Source of the DNA: Symsagittifera roscoffensis
Taxonomy: Eukaryota > Xenacoelomorpha > Acoela > Convolutidae
Direction of reading: 5' to 3'
Length of the DNA stretch: 64,000 bases
Assembly (NCBI RefSeq): GCF_963678635.1
Contig: NC_087067.1
Coordinates: 8,975,716-9,039,715 of the forward strand
The position numbers and the translations under genes were made by a program. Below the pieces are notes generated by a model, which worked only from the letters and a program-made list of their open reading frames with translations, was not told the DNA's origin and made no database searches. This document shows positions 1 to 13,500 of the stretch, in pieces (positions within the stretch are counted from its first letter, which is position 1; every line of letters begins with the position of its first letter).

Positions 1-178
1 TCACCTGGAATTGGCAACAACTTCTGGCTTGGTTTGGAAACTGTTTACAACTTGACATCTGAGCGACAATGGAAATTGAAAGTAGAAGTTCGGATTACAG
101 GAGAGAGTGAAATGAAAGCTGTCGAGTTTGACAGCTTCTCAATTGGGTCTAAAAATGAAGGATATCAGTTCAACCTAG
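1..178 (+). CDS. Fibrinogen-related domain (FReD) protein, internal exon (5' partial)
   Basis: The frame is open from base 1 and carries the middle of a fibrinogen C-terminal domain. The FWLGLE block is followed by a W-containing strand and the FDSFSIG...YQFNLG block that aligns with the usual F-x-V-G...Y-x-L-x-x-G region. The exon stops at 178 before a GTATGA donor, in phase 1, and joins without frame loss to 2433-2671. Members of this family (ficolins, tachylectins, angiopoietin-like and many invertebrate lectins) are usually secreted and bind carbohydrates or acetylated groups. The 5' part with any signal peptide lies outside the window, so subfamily and architecture cannot be given. The family call is seen in the sequence; secretion is inferred. 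Confidence 0.85.
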
Positions 179-2432
179 GTATGAGAAACTTCAAGTACTT
201 TCTTAATGCTGCTTCATTAAAACCTCGGGTTATAGTAGAATTCAAAAATCTCAAAAGAATTTCGAAAAGAGATTTTATACCGTTTAGGCCTTTTTATAAG
301 AGAAAACTTTCGTCTTGTGAAAAATTATGAATCATAATATCTGCTGTGAGAGTTTTTAAAAAAAGTTAGTTCATATTTGAAAAAAGAATTGACTTTTTGT
401 GATTTTCTCAGAAAAAAAACAGATACATTTCATTTCTTGTTTTAATTTCTGTAGTTGCTTTATTTTTTTCTAATGTATGGAGCTAAGAGTTATGTATGTG
501 TTGTGTATGTTCATTTCTTATCTTATCCTGTGACATAATCAAAAACATACTTGATCGAAATGCTCAGTTAACCGGTCAATAAAATTTATTGCTAACCAAA
601 AGAGCTTTAATTGCGAGAAAACGAAATTTAGGACTGATTTTGAATACGTCTTACCAAAATATTTACAACTCTCTTAATTTTGCATTAATTTCTTTTTGTT
701 TCCGAACGCCAAATCAATTGATAAGTTTCCTCTTGTGGATTTTGTGTAAAGGGCAGACGTGCGCAACCCAATTGGGTTCGTTGGTTGACGTCTCAGAGGT
801 ATTTATTGTATATACCTAGTGCTTAATTTTTTATAACTAGTACCTCATGAGAAATAAATCTTCTTCTTCTTTTTCTTCTGCTTCTTCTGCATTTTAATTT
901 ATTTGAAGGCTATAACGGAAAATTTCCTGTCAACTTAAGTAAAAATTTTAAGATTTTGAGATCTTAACTTGTTGGATAAGTTTTTTGCAAGACTTCCAGA
1001 TCTTTTGACTTTTTTCACAAAATTCCAAAATCAGTTTCCAGTGTACTTATGTTCACAATATGTGTTTTTTTGCTGTAAGGTATGAAAAACAAATGTGTTC
1101 AGTATACCTAATTTGTTCACTCTGTAATTTTTTCATAAGAAAAATTTTGTTCCTCAAAGTTGAAATTCAAATGTAGAGATGGGATAATAGGTTGACTTCT
1201 AATTGTGTCTTGCAAGATCTAATTTTTTAACAAGAACTCGTTTTTCAAAAAAGTTTGAAATTAGTGGTGCCTCAGGCGCCTTCAGAATCTTTTTAGGGTC
1301 AGGCAGCCAAAAATGGATGTCTTAAAATAGCACCACAGGGAAATTTTTGGAAAGTTCTGATGATTTTTAGTTCCAAAACAACCGAAAGCAAAAAAAAAAA
1401 TGAAGAAGGAATGCACCCTGAATGCACAATGCGCTAAAATACTAAAAATCAAGATTGATATAATAAAAATTAGGCAGGTGAAAGAAACTTGCTAAAAATT
1501 GCAACCCACTACTAAAAAAAATTTTTAAAAGCAATGATTTGATTTTGTGGTTTTAAGGTAAAAAAATTAGGCTTATAATGAGTCATGTATCTTAGCGAAT
1601 ATGGCGAAAAACAAGATTTTTTGCCATTATATGGTACAAACAATACAATTTACTGAGCTTATATGGAGAAAAACATAAGATTTTTTTCAGATTATATGGA
1701 GAGAAAAACGCATTTTTTGGTTTAATGTAGAGGAAATAAATAGATAATAATTCCAATATAATTGACAGAAAATAAAATATTTTAATCAAATGCTTAGACC
1801 ATCTAACCTGTTTTTTTTTGTTTCGAACATAAAATTGTCATATAATTGATTGCTACAGAGTCTATGTTGATTTCGAACATAAAATTGTCAGAACATAAAA
1901 AAAAACAATATTGACGGAGAAACTTCGGTGCGGGAATTTTGCAGGTAATTTTACCTGCAAATTACATACTTTGAGCAGGTAGCACTGACTATATTCAGCA
2001 TGCATTTGGGATACGCTGTATGCAAACTTATGTACAAGTAACAAATATTGCATCAGTAATTTCTATTGTAATATACTTGAAAAGGTAAATTGAAGGTAAA
2101 ACGTATGTAAGAATTTATGCATGACACATATAATGTACAGTGAAGCTTTTGGCCTTTTTTGGTGTTTTTCTGAAAATTTCAGATCTAGTTTTTTGTTCTG
2201 CGTCTTAGAAGGCAGACCGTTTGTTAAATATTCCTATTTTTTTGCCCAAATATAATTTAAAAATACGTAGTTTTTTTACAAACGATGTTTGTATATGCGT
2301 TTGTAATATAGTTAAAAAGTTCACTTGAATTGCATGTTAAACTGCAAGTGAAATTACATAAACTTACACTTAAATTCACATTGTATGAAGAGTCTAATTA
2401 TTTAGAGTGTAACTCAAATAATATTATTTCAG
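179..2432 (+). other. FReD intron
   Basis: A GT...AG intron of about 2.25 kb. It holds no convincing gene. At 795-900 the sequence ends in a (CTT)n-like run after an AAATAAAT tail, resembling the 3' end of a retroposed element. At 1268-1345 it carries a short dispersed repeat, listed separately. The rest is AT-rich with poly-T and poly-A runs. Confidence 0.6.
1268..1345 (+). repeat. Dispersed repeat, copy 1 (partner at 47815-47890)
   Basis: A block of about 70 bp around GGCGCCTT...TTTTAGGGTC...GGC..CCAAAAAT...TGTCTT matches the segment at 47815-47890 in the same order and orientation, with roughly 75-80% identity by eye. The two copies lie 46 kb apart in unrelated introns or spacers, so this is a dispersed interspersed element of unknown class. 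Confidence 0.55.
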
Positions 2433-2671
2433 GTGCTGAATTGACCAATGAGATTGGTCTCAATGACCTTGAAAGTATCCGAGGAAAGCGCTTCTCGGCC
2501 GGAGCCACCGACAACTCGTGTTCCGACAAACTCAGCTCGGGATGGTGGTTCCCGAATAGTGCCTTCTGTGGTACATCTCTAAACGCACCTTTTTGTTCGG
2601 GCAGTTTTTGTGCTAAAATACAAAGTGACAAACTAGTCGACATGACGAAAATGATGATCAAATTTTACTGA
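2433..2671 (+). CDS. Fibrinogen-related domain protein, last exon
   Basis: This exon begins after a TTTCAG acceptor, in phase 1, and completes a Gly codon with the previous exon. It encodes the C-terminal third of the fibrinogen domain: the GKRFSAGATDNSC region, which corresponds to the calcium-site loop and second disulfide, the hallmark SGWWF, and a final MTKMMIKF strand before TGA at 2669-2671. The calcium loop is unusual because the family's typical D-x-D-x(N/D) pattern is weak here (one clear TDN), so calcium binding is uncertain. The two exons together give about 138 residues of a domain that is normally about 220. No clear polyadenylation signal was found close downstream. Confidence 0.85.
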
Positions 2672-4397
2672 AACTAATTTTATAAAAATCTGCTGTGAAA
2701 ACAGATCAATTATCATCGACGATCTGCAGATACCCCCAAACAAGTCTCTCAAAAAACTGATACAGGAAACACAAGTAATTTCAATGTTATCCGTGTTACT
2801 TCTTTGTTTTGAAGTTAGAAAATTGTTAGGAGAGATATAGACGCTTAATTGATCCGAAACAAATTCGATGCATTTATTTAAGCTAAGACGATTTTCGGGT
2901 CTTTTTACTCAAACCGCAAATTTCTAAGACTCGGAACTTGATAACAAAATGAAACTGCTCGCATCGGATTTCTCACTCCGAATTGGTTGATTTTTTTCTG
3001 GGCCGTTTGAGTAAAAAGACCCTGTTTTGCCACTGCATAAAAGCTTCTTATTAGTAATTTTGAATGCACCCCCGAATAGTCTGAATTAAACCCTTTTTAA
3101 ATTTTCAAAGTTGCTTTTGATACCCACAGATTTTTTGGTATTGAAATTACTCAAACTCTAAAAGGAGCCATCGAATTAATGTAAGTTTTTAAGAACTAAA
3201 CAGTTCAAGACTTTGAAAGTCACCCGAAATGAAAAACTGCAAACTTCACAGTAAAATACCAATCTGTATTCAAAATTTATCTGTTGACACTTTATGGTGC
3301 TCAAAAAATATGTGATTTATAAGATTTGTACAAATATATGATTTTTATTGTTTGTAAAGTCACGAAATATATAGTTGATTAGCGATAACATAGATTGAAA
3401 AAAAATGCTATTTTACTTTTTTACATGCATTTCGAAGAGATTTTTGAAAAACTGGATTAAAACTGAGCCGTCTTCTACTCATTATCAACATCAATTTTGT
3501 TTGCCCCTTTGCTCCCCTCCCCCCACTGAACCCAACCCCCCACCTGAAACCCCCCCATACCTGAACAACCCCGCCCCATCCTGAACACCCCCCGCCTCAA
3601 CAATCCCCCCCTGAACACCCCCCGCCTGAACCCCTTATACACCCCCCCCCCCACACCTGAACCCACATCCCCCCACCCCTGAACACCCCCCGCCTGAACA
3701 CCCCCCGCATGAACCCCTTATACACCCCCCCCCCCCCCCCCACACCTGAACCCACATCCCCCCACCCCCACCTGAACACCCCCGCCTCAATAACACCCCC
3801 CCCCCCACCTGAACCCACAGCAGGTGTTTTGTAACTGCAAAGATTGATGTAACAATAAAGTGTTTCTCTCACATACATACACGCACACTCTAGAAAATCA
3901 GCGGCGCTAGTAGAAAAAAATCGCTTGGCCGAAAAAAAACCATAAATTGGTACGACAACAGGGATCGAATCACCATTGTGTCTGCTCCTGCTCAACAAAG
4001 CTTCTTTTTTTCCAACTAATCACAAGGTATGCTCAACAGCCTGAAATACCAAAAAAAGTACTTTGTGAAAAAATTTTTGTTTGTTTAAAAATGAATAAAA
4101 AAATGCTACCGAAGGTCAGACGAAAAACGAAACAAACTTCTCTTTCATCCAAGCAGTTTTCCTCTGATATAATTTTTGAAAAATGTATCTTGCTTTGTTC
4201 CAGGTGCAAATAAATGCTCGGTAATTACTTCCCATCAATTTAATCCAAAAAATAAATAAACAGACCGGAATCTAATTTCCGTTAAAACAACAAAAAAATA
4301 ATTGCCGATCGAACATTTTCCGGGTTAATTTTTTTCCTCTTTTGGAGAATTTTATTCTAGCTTTGGATAACTTAAGTGAGCTGATAGAAAAATAACA
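2672..4397. other. Intergenic spacer between FReD and receptor genes
   Basis: No gene is supported. The notable content is the C-rich minisatellite at 3504-3820. The final 150 bp before the receptor ATG must hold the 5' UTR and probably the promoter, but no TATA box or other element stands out in this AT-rich sequence. A possible Pol III B-box (minus strand, near 3958-3975) is too isolated to call. Confidence 0.5.
3504..3820 (+). repeat. C-rich minisatellite (plus-strand C runs, minus-strand G runs)
   Basis: Degenerate tandem units of the form CCTGAACACCCCCCGC, CCTGAACCCACATCCCC and CCCCTTATACACCCC repeat for about 320 bp, with C runs of up to 16. The minus strand therefore has many closely spaced runs of four or more G. 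This composition is sharply different from the surrounding AT-rich DNA. Minus-strand open frames over it are made of Gly/Val/Arg repeats and are artefacts of the repeat. Confidence 0.9.
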
Positions 4398-4563
4398 ATG
4401 CAGATAATAGCTCTGCTTTTTTTGTTTTTCATTCTTGTCGATTTTTCTCTGATATTGGCAAATGATGTCGTGGACGAAACTGAACACGAGAAAAGACTTT
4501 TGCAGTTCGTGAAGAGCAAAGTGACGAGTCACTCGCCGCCATTGTCGTTTGTGAACAGAACAG
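4398..4563 (+). CDS. Receptor exon 1: signal peptide and N-terminal helix
   Basis: ATG at 4398 is followed by a strongly hydrophobic stretch (IIALLFLFFILVDFSLILA), a typical signal peptide with likely cleavage before NDVV. The EKRLLQFVKSKV segment that follows matches the amphipathic N-terminal helix of Cys-loop subunits, and a potential N-glycosylation site (NRT) closes the exon. The donor is GTAAAT at 4564, phase 1. I chose this start because it is the only Met that gives a signal peptide and because it joins in frame to exon 2. Confidence 0.8.
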
Positions 4564-7500
4564 GTAAATCATATGTGTGCTTCTCGAGATTGAAATCGAT
4601 ACCCCGATAGTTTATTTGACCGCCTTATTTTGTTCAAACGTCCACCAAAGCTGTTGTTTTTTTTAAAAAATGCTGATTTTCACTAACAGAAAGCTTCGTA
4701 CAATATATTAATCCGAAACGGAAAAATGAGGGAAGTCTGTATGCCAGTCGTTTTATTTTTTCTTCAATTTTTAAGGCAAGATCAGGTACCAATACTAAAT
4801 GCAGACGGGGTTAATTGATAAATCGTGAAAAAATCTTTTTTCTGTCGTTAATTTGAAACTAAAAAGATAATTGGGATCATTTACTTACTAATAACTCCTC
4901 AGTGTCTGATGAAGAATAAATTAGCCTGATTTGAACAGAGCAACAAATCGACTAATTTTTTGCGACTTTCAAGGCTTAGAAGGCAAGCCCGACATGCAAT
5001 GAATTTCCCCATTCCATGAACACAACAAAATGAAGACAACCGAAATCAAATTACTGAAAAAAGACGAAATAACATTTAGAAGGAAAAAGTTAAAAACTGA
5101 TTTAATTTTCTAGCAACGCATCGAAATAGGACAAAACTTGATGCTTTAATTTTTAACATTCCACACTTCTTAGTTTACATAGCGTCTTGCAAGAACGATG
5201 CCAGTTTAATAACGACGAATTTGTTCTGTGGCTTACAACATTCCTCCACTGCCGGGATTTTTTTTGCAATTGCAAATACCTCATAAAGGTTCGGTTTCTC
5301 CTGGTACTTTGTTCTCCTGATCCTGTGTACAAAATTTTATGCTAATCTAACGTGATGCACTAAATGTACGTCCTCTGTACGTAAGGTTATTTTATTATCT
5401 TTTCATTCAAATATCAGAGAAACTTTTACAGTTACTTCTCACAACAATTTATAATATTTGTATATAATATCTTTTGAAATAAAATGAAAATTAATTGTTC
5501 GCAATCTCTTCTCGCTCTGAAGGTGGTTTAGACTTAGGGTAACGCATCAATGGGAGTAATCAATCCGTCTTACTAACCAGAAAGCCGAGAAAAGCAAGCC
5601 CTGTTCAACGCGTTTTCACGTCAAAACGCTTGCAAAAAGCAATTCAGGCAACTGAAGAACAAACGACGAATATACGGTTATCAACTTAGATGAATTGAAA
5701 ATAGACGCCACCGCCTTACTACGGCAAATGGAGAAGATGACAAAATTTCTTGTTGACCATCCCTCTGAAGATGCAACTAGCAGCATCATCACCCACACCT
5801 CTACAGATATTTAAGATCAACTGAACAGCGCTCTTTTTTGTTCTAGAATCTGTTCGAGGAGTTTTTTCATATTTTTTCACCCAAAGGCTGCTCTGAGACC
5901 TTTAAAAGCGATAGCTGATCTAAAAACTCGACTACTCAAGTGCGTCAATCTTTGTTTTTTTTTTATTATTATTTCAGTAGTTTGAACCTATTTTTCAAAA
6001 TTAACGCTCAACATTTTCAACTGCAACGCGCATCAAAACGATAGCCAATTTAAAAAAAAAACATTGAACAGTAAAGCGGTATTTGAACAGCAACAGGGTT
6101 CTGTGCTAGATGAAAAGCAATTAGGTTTTCTTGTTCATCCTAATTTTTTTTTTCATTAGTTGAGACATGTTTTGCCCCTGGCTCATTTCATTTTTTTTTT
6201 CTTTTTTTTTTGCATCTGCCCCACAATAAATAGTTTGCTCTAATATAAATAAAGGAATGATTCTGAGCCGGAATGATGAATGTTTTACGTTTTTTGCGCA
6301 AAAACTGTTTCAAAATCGCCATATTTTAATTTTATGAAGCCCGTAACAATTACTTTATGGAAGCATGGATAACCGGTTGCTGTGTGCAATTAGCCCAGAA
6401 TGTTCCAACCGTATTCTTTAAAAAACTACAACAAAATGTTTTAGGTAGTTTTAATTTTTTTGTGCGTGGCATCCCAAAGGATCTAAAAGCAAGACTAAAA
6501 CGTAGGCATTTGCAATATTCAGATATTCACAGTGAAACAGGCATATTGAAAAAAAAATTTTCTTCGAAAAAAAAATTTTACAAAATTTTTACAAAACTTT
6601 TTTGCAGAATTTTTTTTATTCCATGATGGCGCTGAAAAACTATAAAAATTGTTTTAGTAGATTTTTCAGGGATTGAACATAAAATTCTTGGCCTATTTAT
6701 CATAAATCTGCTATGATTCCTCTATAATAAGCCTGCTTGCTCGCTTTACCCGTTTAAAAACAGACCAAAAATCAAAAATTTTGATCCGGTTTTATCAACA
6801 CTATGATTTTTTTCGGACTTTTTTCTTATTTTGTTCAAATCACGACCGAAACGGCTTGTGAAGAACATATAACTCAACCCAGTTCGATTTGTTGCACCTA
6901 ATTTTGCGTTGAAAAATAAAGAAAAAACACACCCGAATACAATGTTTTTCCCCAATTTGCATGGTCAGAACAATAAGACCAACTATTATGTCAATTTCCT
7001 TGAAAAATAAGAGAATGAAACAATTTTAGACCGTTGCAGTTGAAACCTTTGATTTTACCGAACCTAAGTGTCTGCGAATATAATTTCTTAGCAAAGTTTT
7101 ATAATTGACTGCTGACTGCTGCTGTGATTTTTAAAAATTGGTGCAGCGTTATAGCATATATGCTTCGAGCTAGTTTTCTTTTTTCTCACAGAGAGTTTTC
7201 ACTATCTTTCGGCTACAACATAAGACACAAATTTTGTTTTCAGGTGTGTGTGACGGCTGTCATGCCTTGAATTAGACTGTGCTAGTCTATTTGAATGTTA
7301 TTCGAAAAATTTCAATTAAAGTGGCAAGGTCGGTACAGGTTTCCCAACCATGACAATGTGTTAACGAAACTAAGATCACTCTCTGATGCTTGCTGAAACA
7401 TTGCAGTCATATCATAATTATTGAACTTGTAACCAATTATATACATCTGAATTAACATTCAAATTTTTAGTTAGCTTACCAAGTTAGAGAAGATATTTTT

Positions 7501-10500
7501 TTTTTCACAGAGAGTTTTTACAATCTTTCGGCTACAACATATGACACACAATTTGTTTTCAGGTATGTGATTTTTTCAAAGCAAAATCGGGAACCACCAT
7601 AGTTTGACGAGGAGGTGCGATGATTGACAAGGCTGGGATAATCCTCGCTGTTTAAAGACTTTCTTTTCGGCCATTTCTCTCATTAACATGACTGAAACAT
7701 CGATGAATCATAGCTGAAATTGTGACATAGCTCTAATGCAATTCTGAATTAGTCGCCCATCAGGGCGTCAAATTAGCTATTTGACGCCCTGATCAGTGGC
7801 CACTTTATCCATAATTATACCTGCGACTTCGCCCAGGCTCGAATGACAAATCATTTAAGAACCATTTCAGTCCATCGTTTGCTTAATTTTGAAAAAATAA
7901 TTTCCAGAAATCTCTTCCCGAACGAAAAAAACGGCATAAAAATTTGACTTTTTAGCCCAATTTACAGCAAGTCGGGTGGGCAAGTAGGGTTAAAAACACT
8001 TATAGTTATTCTATAAAAACTGAGTCGAGGAAGAGGTATATAAACTGGTTTGAGAAGCACTCAATTAGCTGTAAAAACATCTTTTCGCGCGTTCTTGACC
8101 AAATTTTTTGCTTAAAAATTGAACTTGACCAAATTTTTTCTTCCTTTTTTACTCTATTTTGCAAACAAAATTTCTAATTTTTTTTTCGTTTAATACTCAT
8201 TTTGCAAATATAATGACCTATTTTTGAATGTTTTTCAGAAAATTCTGGTAACCTTCTTTGCTACTTGCTCAGCAGTTAGCAAACGGCAATCCTTGTTTAC
8301 ACTAGCCATCTTGCGAGCGTTAGTGTTTTAATACGAACCGACTTTTTTCTTATTTCGTTCAAACCACGACCGAAACGGCTTGTGAAGAACATATAACTCA
8401 ACCAAGTTCGATTTGTTGCACCTAATTTTGCGTTGAAAAATAAAGAAAAAACACACCCGAATACAATCTTTTTCCCCAATTTGCATGGTCAGAACAATAA
8501 GACCAACTATTATGTCACTTTCATTGAAAAATAAGAGAATGAAACAATTTCAGACCGTTGCAGTTGAAAACTTTGATTTTTACCGAACCTTTTTTCCGGT
8601 TTCCCACCCCTTCGTGAAAATAAAAATGAACATGTGTAAAGAATTGTTCGCCTGTTCAAGCTGACACATTTTAAAGCAGTTTATAAAATGAAAAGCCACT
8701 TTAATTAAATCTTCATATATTGAATTTCAGAAAAAAATCAAGGAAGACGTGAAAAGAGCCTTATTTGGTGGCAATGAATTCATTATTTAGTGGCCCTTTT
8801 GCTATAATTGGATCCATAGCATTTATAACTTCATAGCATCTGTTCTCTGCATTATTGGAGGCTAGTGTTTGTGAATAACTAAGCGTCAATGGCTGAGTGG
8901 TTAGTGCGTGAGATTCATATTCTCTAGGCCGGCCTAGGTAGCAGATCAAATCCGACACCTAGCCGAAATTATACTAATTCGAGGCTTATTTCTACTTCTC
9001 TAGTGTTTGCAAATCTTATTGCACTTTGTGGACCTGATTTTGTCGTGTTTTCTCTAGTGTTTGCAAAGTGCAGCCTTGCCTCTGCGTTGAAATTAACTTT
9101 GTCACAGAAAAGAAACGTGATACGGTGTGATATTTTATATTGTCCCCCATGAGACCCCAACATCCCTCACTGTCCCCATTGAGTAGATCTGCAAACGACC
9201 CCAAAATTGTCCCGAGGGTTACCTTATGTTCACCTTTCGGTTTTCCTATAGGAGACATATTAAAAAAAAATTGGGCCTAAAAATATCTTGTTCTTTGTCG
9301 ACAGTGTTGGAGTAGTGAAATTAGTCCAAGGCGACTAAGCTAACATTGGGTTGAGCTTAGCTATAATAGTTAAGCTATTTGAAGCAGTTCAAAAATAATC
9401 TCACAGAAAATTGGCACTAATCGGAGAGTGACATACGAAGTAAGCCTCCTAAATAATATGATCAAACAGGTAAATCACAGTGCACCCCCAAAGGTCTTTC
9501 CCTACCCCAGGAGGGCGGAAACATTTTCGTGATAAATAAAATAAAGACATTGGGAGGCTCACTGTGTAAGCATAGCATTGTTTGGAGGTTGAGTTAAATT
9601 TGGGGAGTTTTAGATTATATAGAGAGAAGTGAACTAAGCGGATGCCAGGAATGTTGGGGAATGGCGTAACCTAACTAAAACCAATGGTAAATAAAGAAAA
9701 GGAACCCGAGAGCCTCCAAGATTCAGATCAAATATTGGTATTGGGTTGAGTATTGGTTCTCAGAGTAAGAGGACAATTTTAGCGAATGGCTAGTTGATTT
9801 TCCTTTAGTTAAATAAATTGATTGAGATTCAGAGTTAAACTATCGAGGATAGTAGCTTGGAAAATATCGTTCTAAAAGAAGCGGCTGAGTGTTAAGTTGC
9901 AAGAGGCAATTTTCAAAAGCAATCACAGACACTTTTTTCAAGTAAATGGATAAACTATCATCTCAGCCAGAATATAAGTTTTCTGTATTTGGATATTTGG
10001 TTGAATTCAATTACCTTTATCGAAAATGTTGCGACTCAATGAAAAGGAATAGTCGATAGAGCATCACAAAAAGAGACAATCAACATAATACAATTATGAA
10101 CAACTTGCCAACAAATTAACCCTTTCGGGAATGTGAGTAGTATTGAACCTCAGACGCCCCGTAGAATTAAGTACCAAAGGGATATTATCTGCGGCGTAGT
10201 AAAGCGAGATAGACCGGGGGTGAAAAATTCAGCTTGGGATAAGTTCTGTGTGACGCGCTTAGGTGCAGCGGGAGGGGGGTACGGGCTGGGCGTTATTTAG
10301 TTTTATTTTAGTGTATGCGTATGCGGACTTGTACCAGATTGTTGACATAGACGAGAGAAGCAGCGCGTGGACTGTGAAGATGTGGATATTCTTCTACTAC
10401 TATGTCTCTGCTGTCCAATGGAACCCGGACAATTACAATGGGGCTTTTAATTTGCAAGTTGAACCTGGCACTTTCTGGAACCCAGATATAGGTGAGAATT

Positions 10501-13500
10501 ATAGGTTCAAGTTAACATCCTCTCATTCCGAGCGACTAAGAATCATTTGACTACAGTACCCAACGAAACGGAGTACCCAACGAAACGACGAAAAAAGGGT
10601 CGCTCGGATTCCTGTGTCACATGTGACTTTTTCCCTCGTTTCCATTTGTTTTTCTGGTTGCACTAAATCAGAGCGTTTTTATCGAACTTATTCGCGAAGT
10701 GATTTATATGAAACTTAGAATCGAAATTGGCTCGGAATACAGTTCTCATAGAAAGCTGGGTCCCGAACAAATTCAGATCCGTCTTTTCTTATAAAACATG
10801 ATGGTCTGTTTTTGAAGTTCACTCGAGTGATTTGTGAGACCACTAGATTATATGTTTCCGTCTGCTGTGTTTCATTTTTGGGTGCTTCTGTTTTTCTGGC
10901 AATTTTTGTTGTTGTTCACTTTTTGAATTTGATTTTGCATACAGTTTTTGCTGATCATTTAAATGCGCAATTTAGTTTCTTTAACTGAGTTGAATGAAAT
11001 TTTTTTGGTGTTGATTTTTTTTCTATTGGACTCTCGCTGAAATATTCTTAAATTCTCGCCCATGTCTCCTATTTTAGTTATCCTATATTTATGATATAAT
11101 ATTTTTGTATGATTATTATTAAAAGCATTATGTCCGCATACTGTAACTACGTTAATATTAGGGTATCTCGCCATTTTATCCATCGCTACTATCGTTTGGG
11201 TTTTAATCACGCTCTGTTTATTTTTTTTGTTCTTAACAGGCCACGATTTATCACCTCTGAATATTCCCAGGTAAAATCACGGGACAAAAAAATTTCAATT
11301 TTTTCATTTTATCGTTTTTTATACACACTTTTATCGTTTTATCTGCAAATAACTTAGATAGGGTTGTAAAACTGATAAATATTAAATTTAACTATCTTGA
11401 AAAAGCTATACGGATCATTTTTTTAAAAAATTTTTTTGGAAGCGTAAAACAGCCAGTATATCATGATTTGTTGAAAAGTGGTTCTTGCTTTGGAAACATT
11501 TTTGCAAATAACGCAAAGAATTTGAATTATTTTGCTCAAACTGGTTTTTTGAAAAGCTCATGAGCTTGACTTACACTTAATGCAGCCAATCACACACACA
11601 CACGCACAAAAAGAATATTTGAACGAATTTCTTGATACGCCGTTATAAGCCAGCCGTATCTGTTTTGATGATATAGATATTAAAATGTTGTGGGCGCTTT
11701 TAGGCTAAAAAAATGGACAAAATTTACAGAAAAAAAAATTGCTGATAAAAATCCTGTGCATGAATCGAGCAGTCAATTTTATTGCATTTTTGATAGAGCA
11801 GCGTAAAATTAATAGTCGAGTTTAGCCGGTTTTTCATACATTGGACCAAGTAAATTTATCAACTCTTTGCCTGTCGTTTTTCCTCAATTTTAAGAGAAAG
11901 TCACGTTCATCAGATTTTCTGAGAAACTATTTGACCATATAAATTCAAATTACTGGTATTGTTTGCGATTATGTTTCCACAGCAAGAACCTTATTGAAAC
12001 AAATTACAATGTACTAGATGTTTTAAGCATCCAAAACACGACATCTCAAAATTTGATCCAGCTAGTATTCTTTTTACTAATGCTTCCAAATAGTGTGTTT
12101 TAGTATGTGCCAAAAGTTTTAAATAATTGTAGAAAAAAGTACGAAAATTTGAAGAAAAAATTTCGTTCAATTGTTCCTGGATATCGAAGCGTTGCGACTT
12201 CTTTGAATCGTGACTGTAGAATTTTTCAAGCCAGATACAAAACTTAAAGTTTTTTGTTAGATTTCAATGTAAAACTCATTCCATTAATTTCAAAGACAAA
12301 TATCAAAATGCAGTTATTCCGTGAGTTTTTAGCTACTTAACTTATCAGTTTTCTCATTTGAGAAAATCTCAGGCTAATTTTTTCTCGAATCAAACACAAA
12401 TTTGTAAGGCGAATCTTTTTTATTTTTAATCAAAATGCGTGCCATACAATTTCCATGTCCTTCGTGCAATGTCTACGTATAAAATAATGCTTATCATAGA
12501 GGTTCCACACATTTTCCCGTATCTATGGATTTATAAGTCATTACAAAACAAGAAATTTTTGTATATAGAAATTAAATAATTAGACGTTTTGGATAACCTT
12601 GGTTGTTAATTTTTACAATTTTGTTGACTTTGTATCAAAAACAACGCAGAGCCCACCTTTATTATACATTTTATAATCTAAAAACAACATACCCGGGTTG
12701 ACCAAAAAAAATTATAATACAATTCTCATAAATCAGACGCTTTTTGTCATACAATTCGATACAATTCCATACGTACAGAAAATTGTATGAAATGTAAATT
12801 TTGTTAGCTCAAAATAAAAAAAAATTCCAATTTTTTTTTCATATTTGATTTTTTTCCATTAAAAACGGTTAAATTACATAGTTATAGGGCTTTATTACCT
12901 ATCTGCAAACCCTAATAACGCTAAATGGTGACCAATTCCAGAAAAGGTTACTTGCATCAAGCCATTTTCGAGAGAAAAAAATAAATTAAATTTCTGTTTT
13001 TTCGTTCTTGATTGCTTCTCCTTTACTTGGATTTGAACTTACATGTTCTCGCAATTTGTTCTCATCATTTGAAAAAATGCTACCAACTCATTTAAAGTTT
13101 CCAACAACTGGTTTGCAAACAATTTTGAAAAAATGATCCCTTATGGCCAAATTGCTTGTCATACATTTTTCATATATGGAAAATGTATGATAAGCATTAA
13201 AAAAAATGCAGTCAGTTTTTTCCGTTACCAGTCTGTTCAACTGTTCTCAAAAAGCCGCAGAAATTGTTTAGTTTCTATTTTCTATTGTTTTTCGAAAATG
13301 TATGAAAATAGTATTACAAGCATTTTTTCCATACACTTGATGTATGGAATTGTATGGTAGGATTTTTGCTGCATGGAATTGTATGATAAGCATTTTCGGT
13401 GTATGGAGTTCATATATATATGCCTGTCGAAGAGGTTTATAATTATCTTAATTCAAATATCTCGCCATTATCTTACTGTATGCTTAAATTATAGCAAATT

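Larger units (their letters stand above)
4564..10311 (+). other. Receptor intron 1
   Basis: A GT...AG intron of 5.75 kb. It holds the two repeat pairs, the hairpin and the tRNA-like sequence listed separately. A GC-richer stretch at 10140-10300 lies just before exon 2 and has no recognised content. No other coding sequence is supported. Confidence 0.7.

Noticed and set aside
3475-3998. Glycine-rich open frames on the minus strand
   Set aside because: They are the translation of the C-rich minisatellite in different frames and have no independent support.
3940-4010. tRNA-like sequence with a B-box GATTCGATCCC on the minus strand
   Set aside because: No A-box was found at the right distance and no stem structure could be drawn.
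8883-8960. Functional tRNA gene
   Set aside because: The A-box and B-box are present, but the acceptor stem does not pair and the anticodon-type loop (CAT) does not fit the Ser/Leu-like body.
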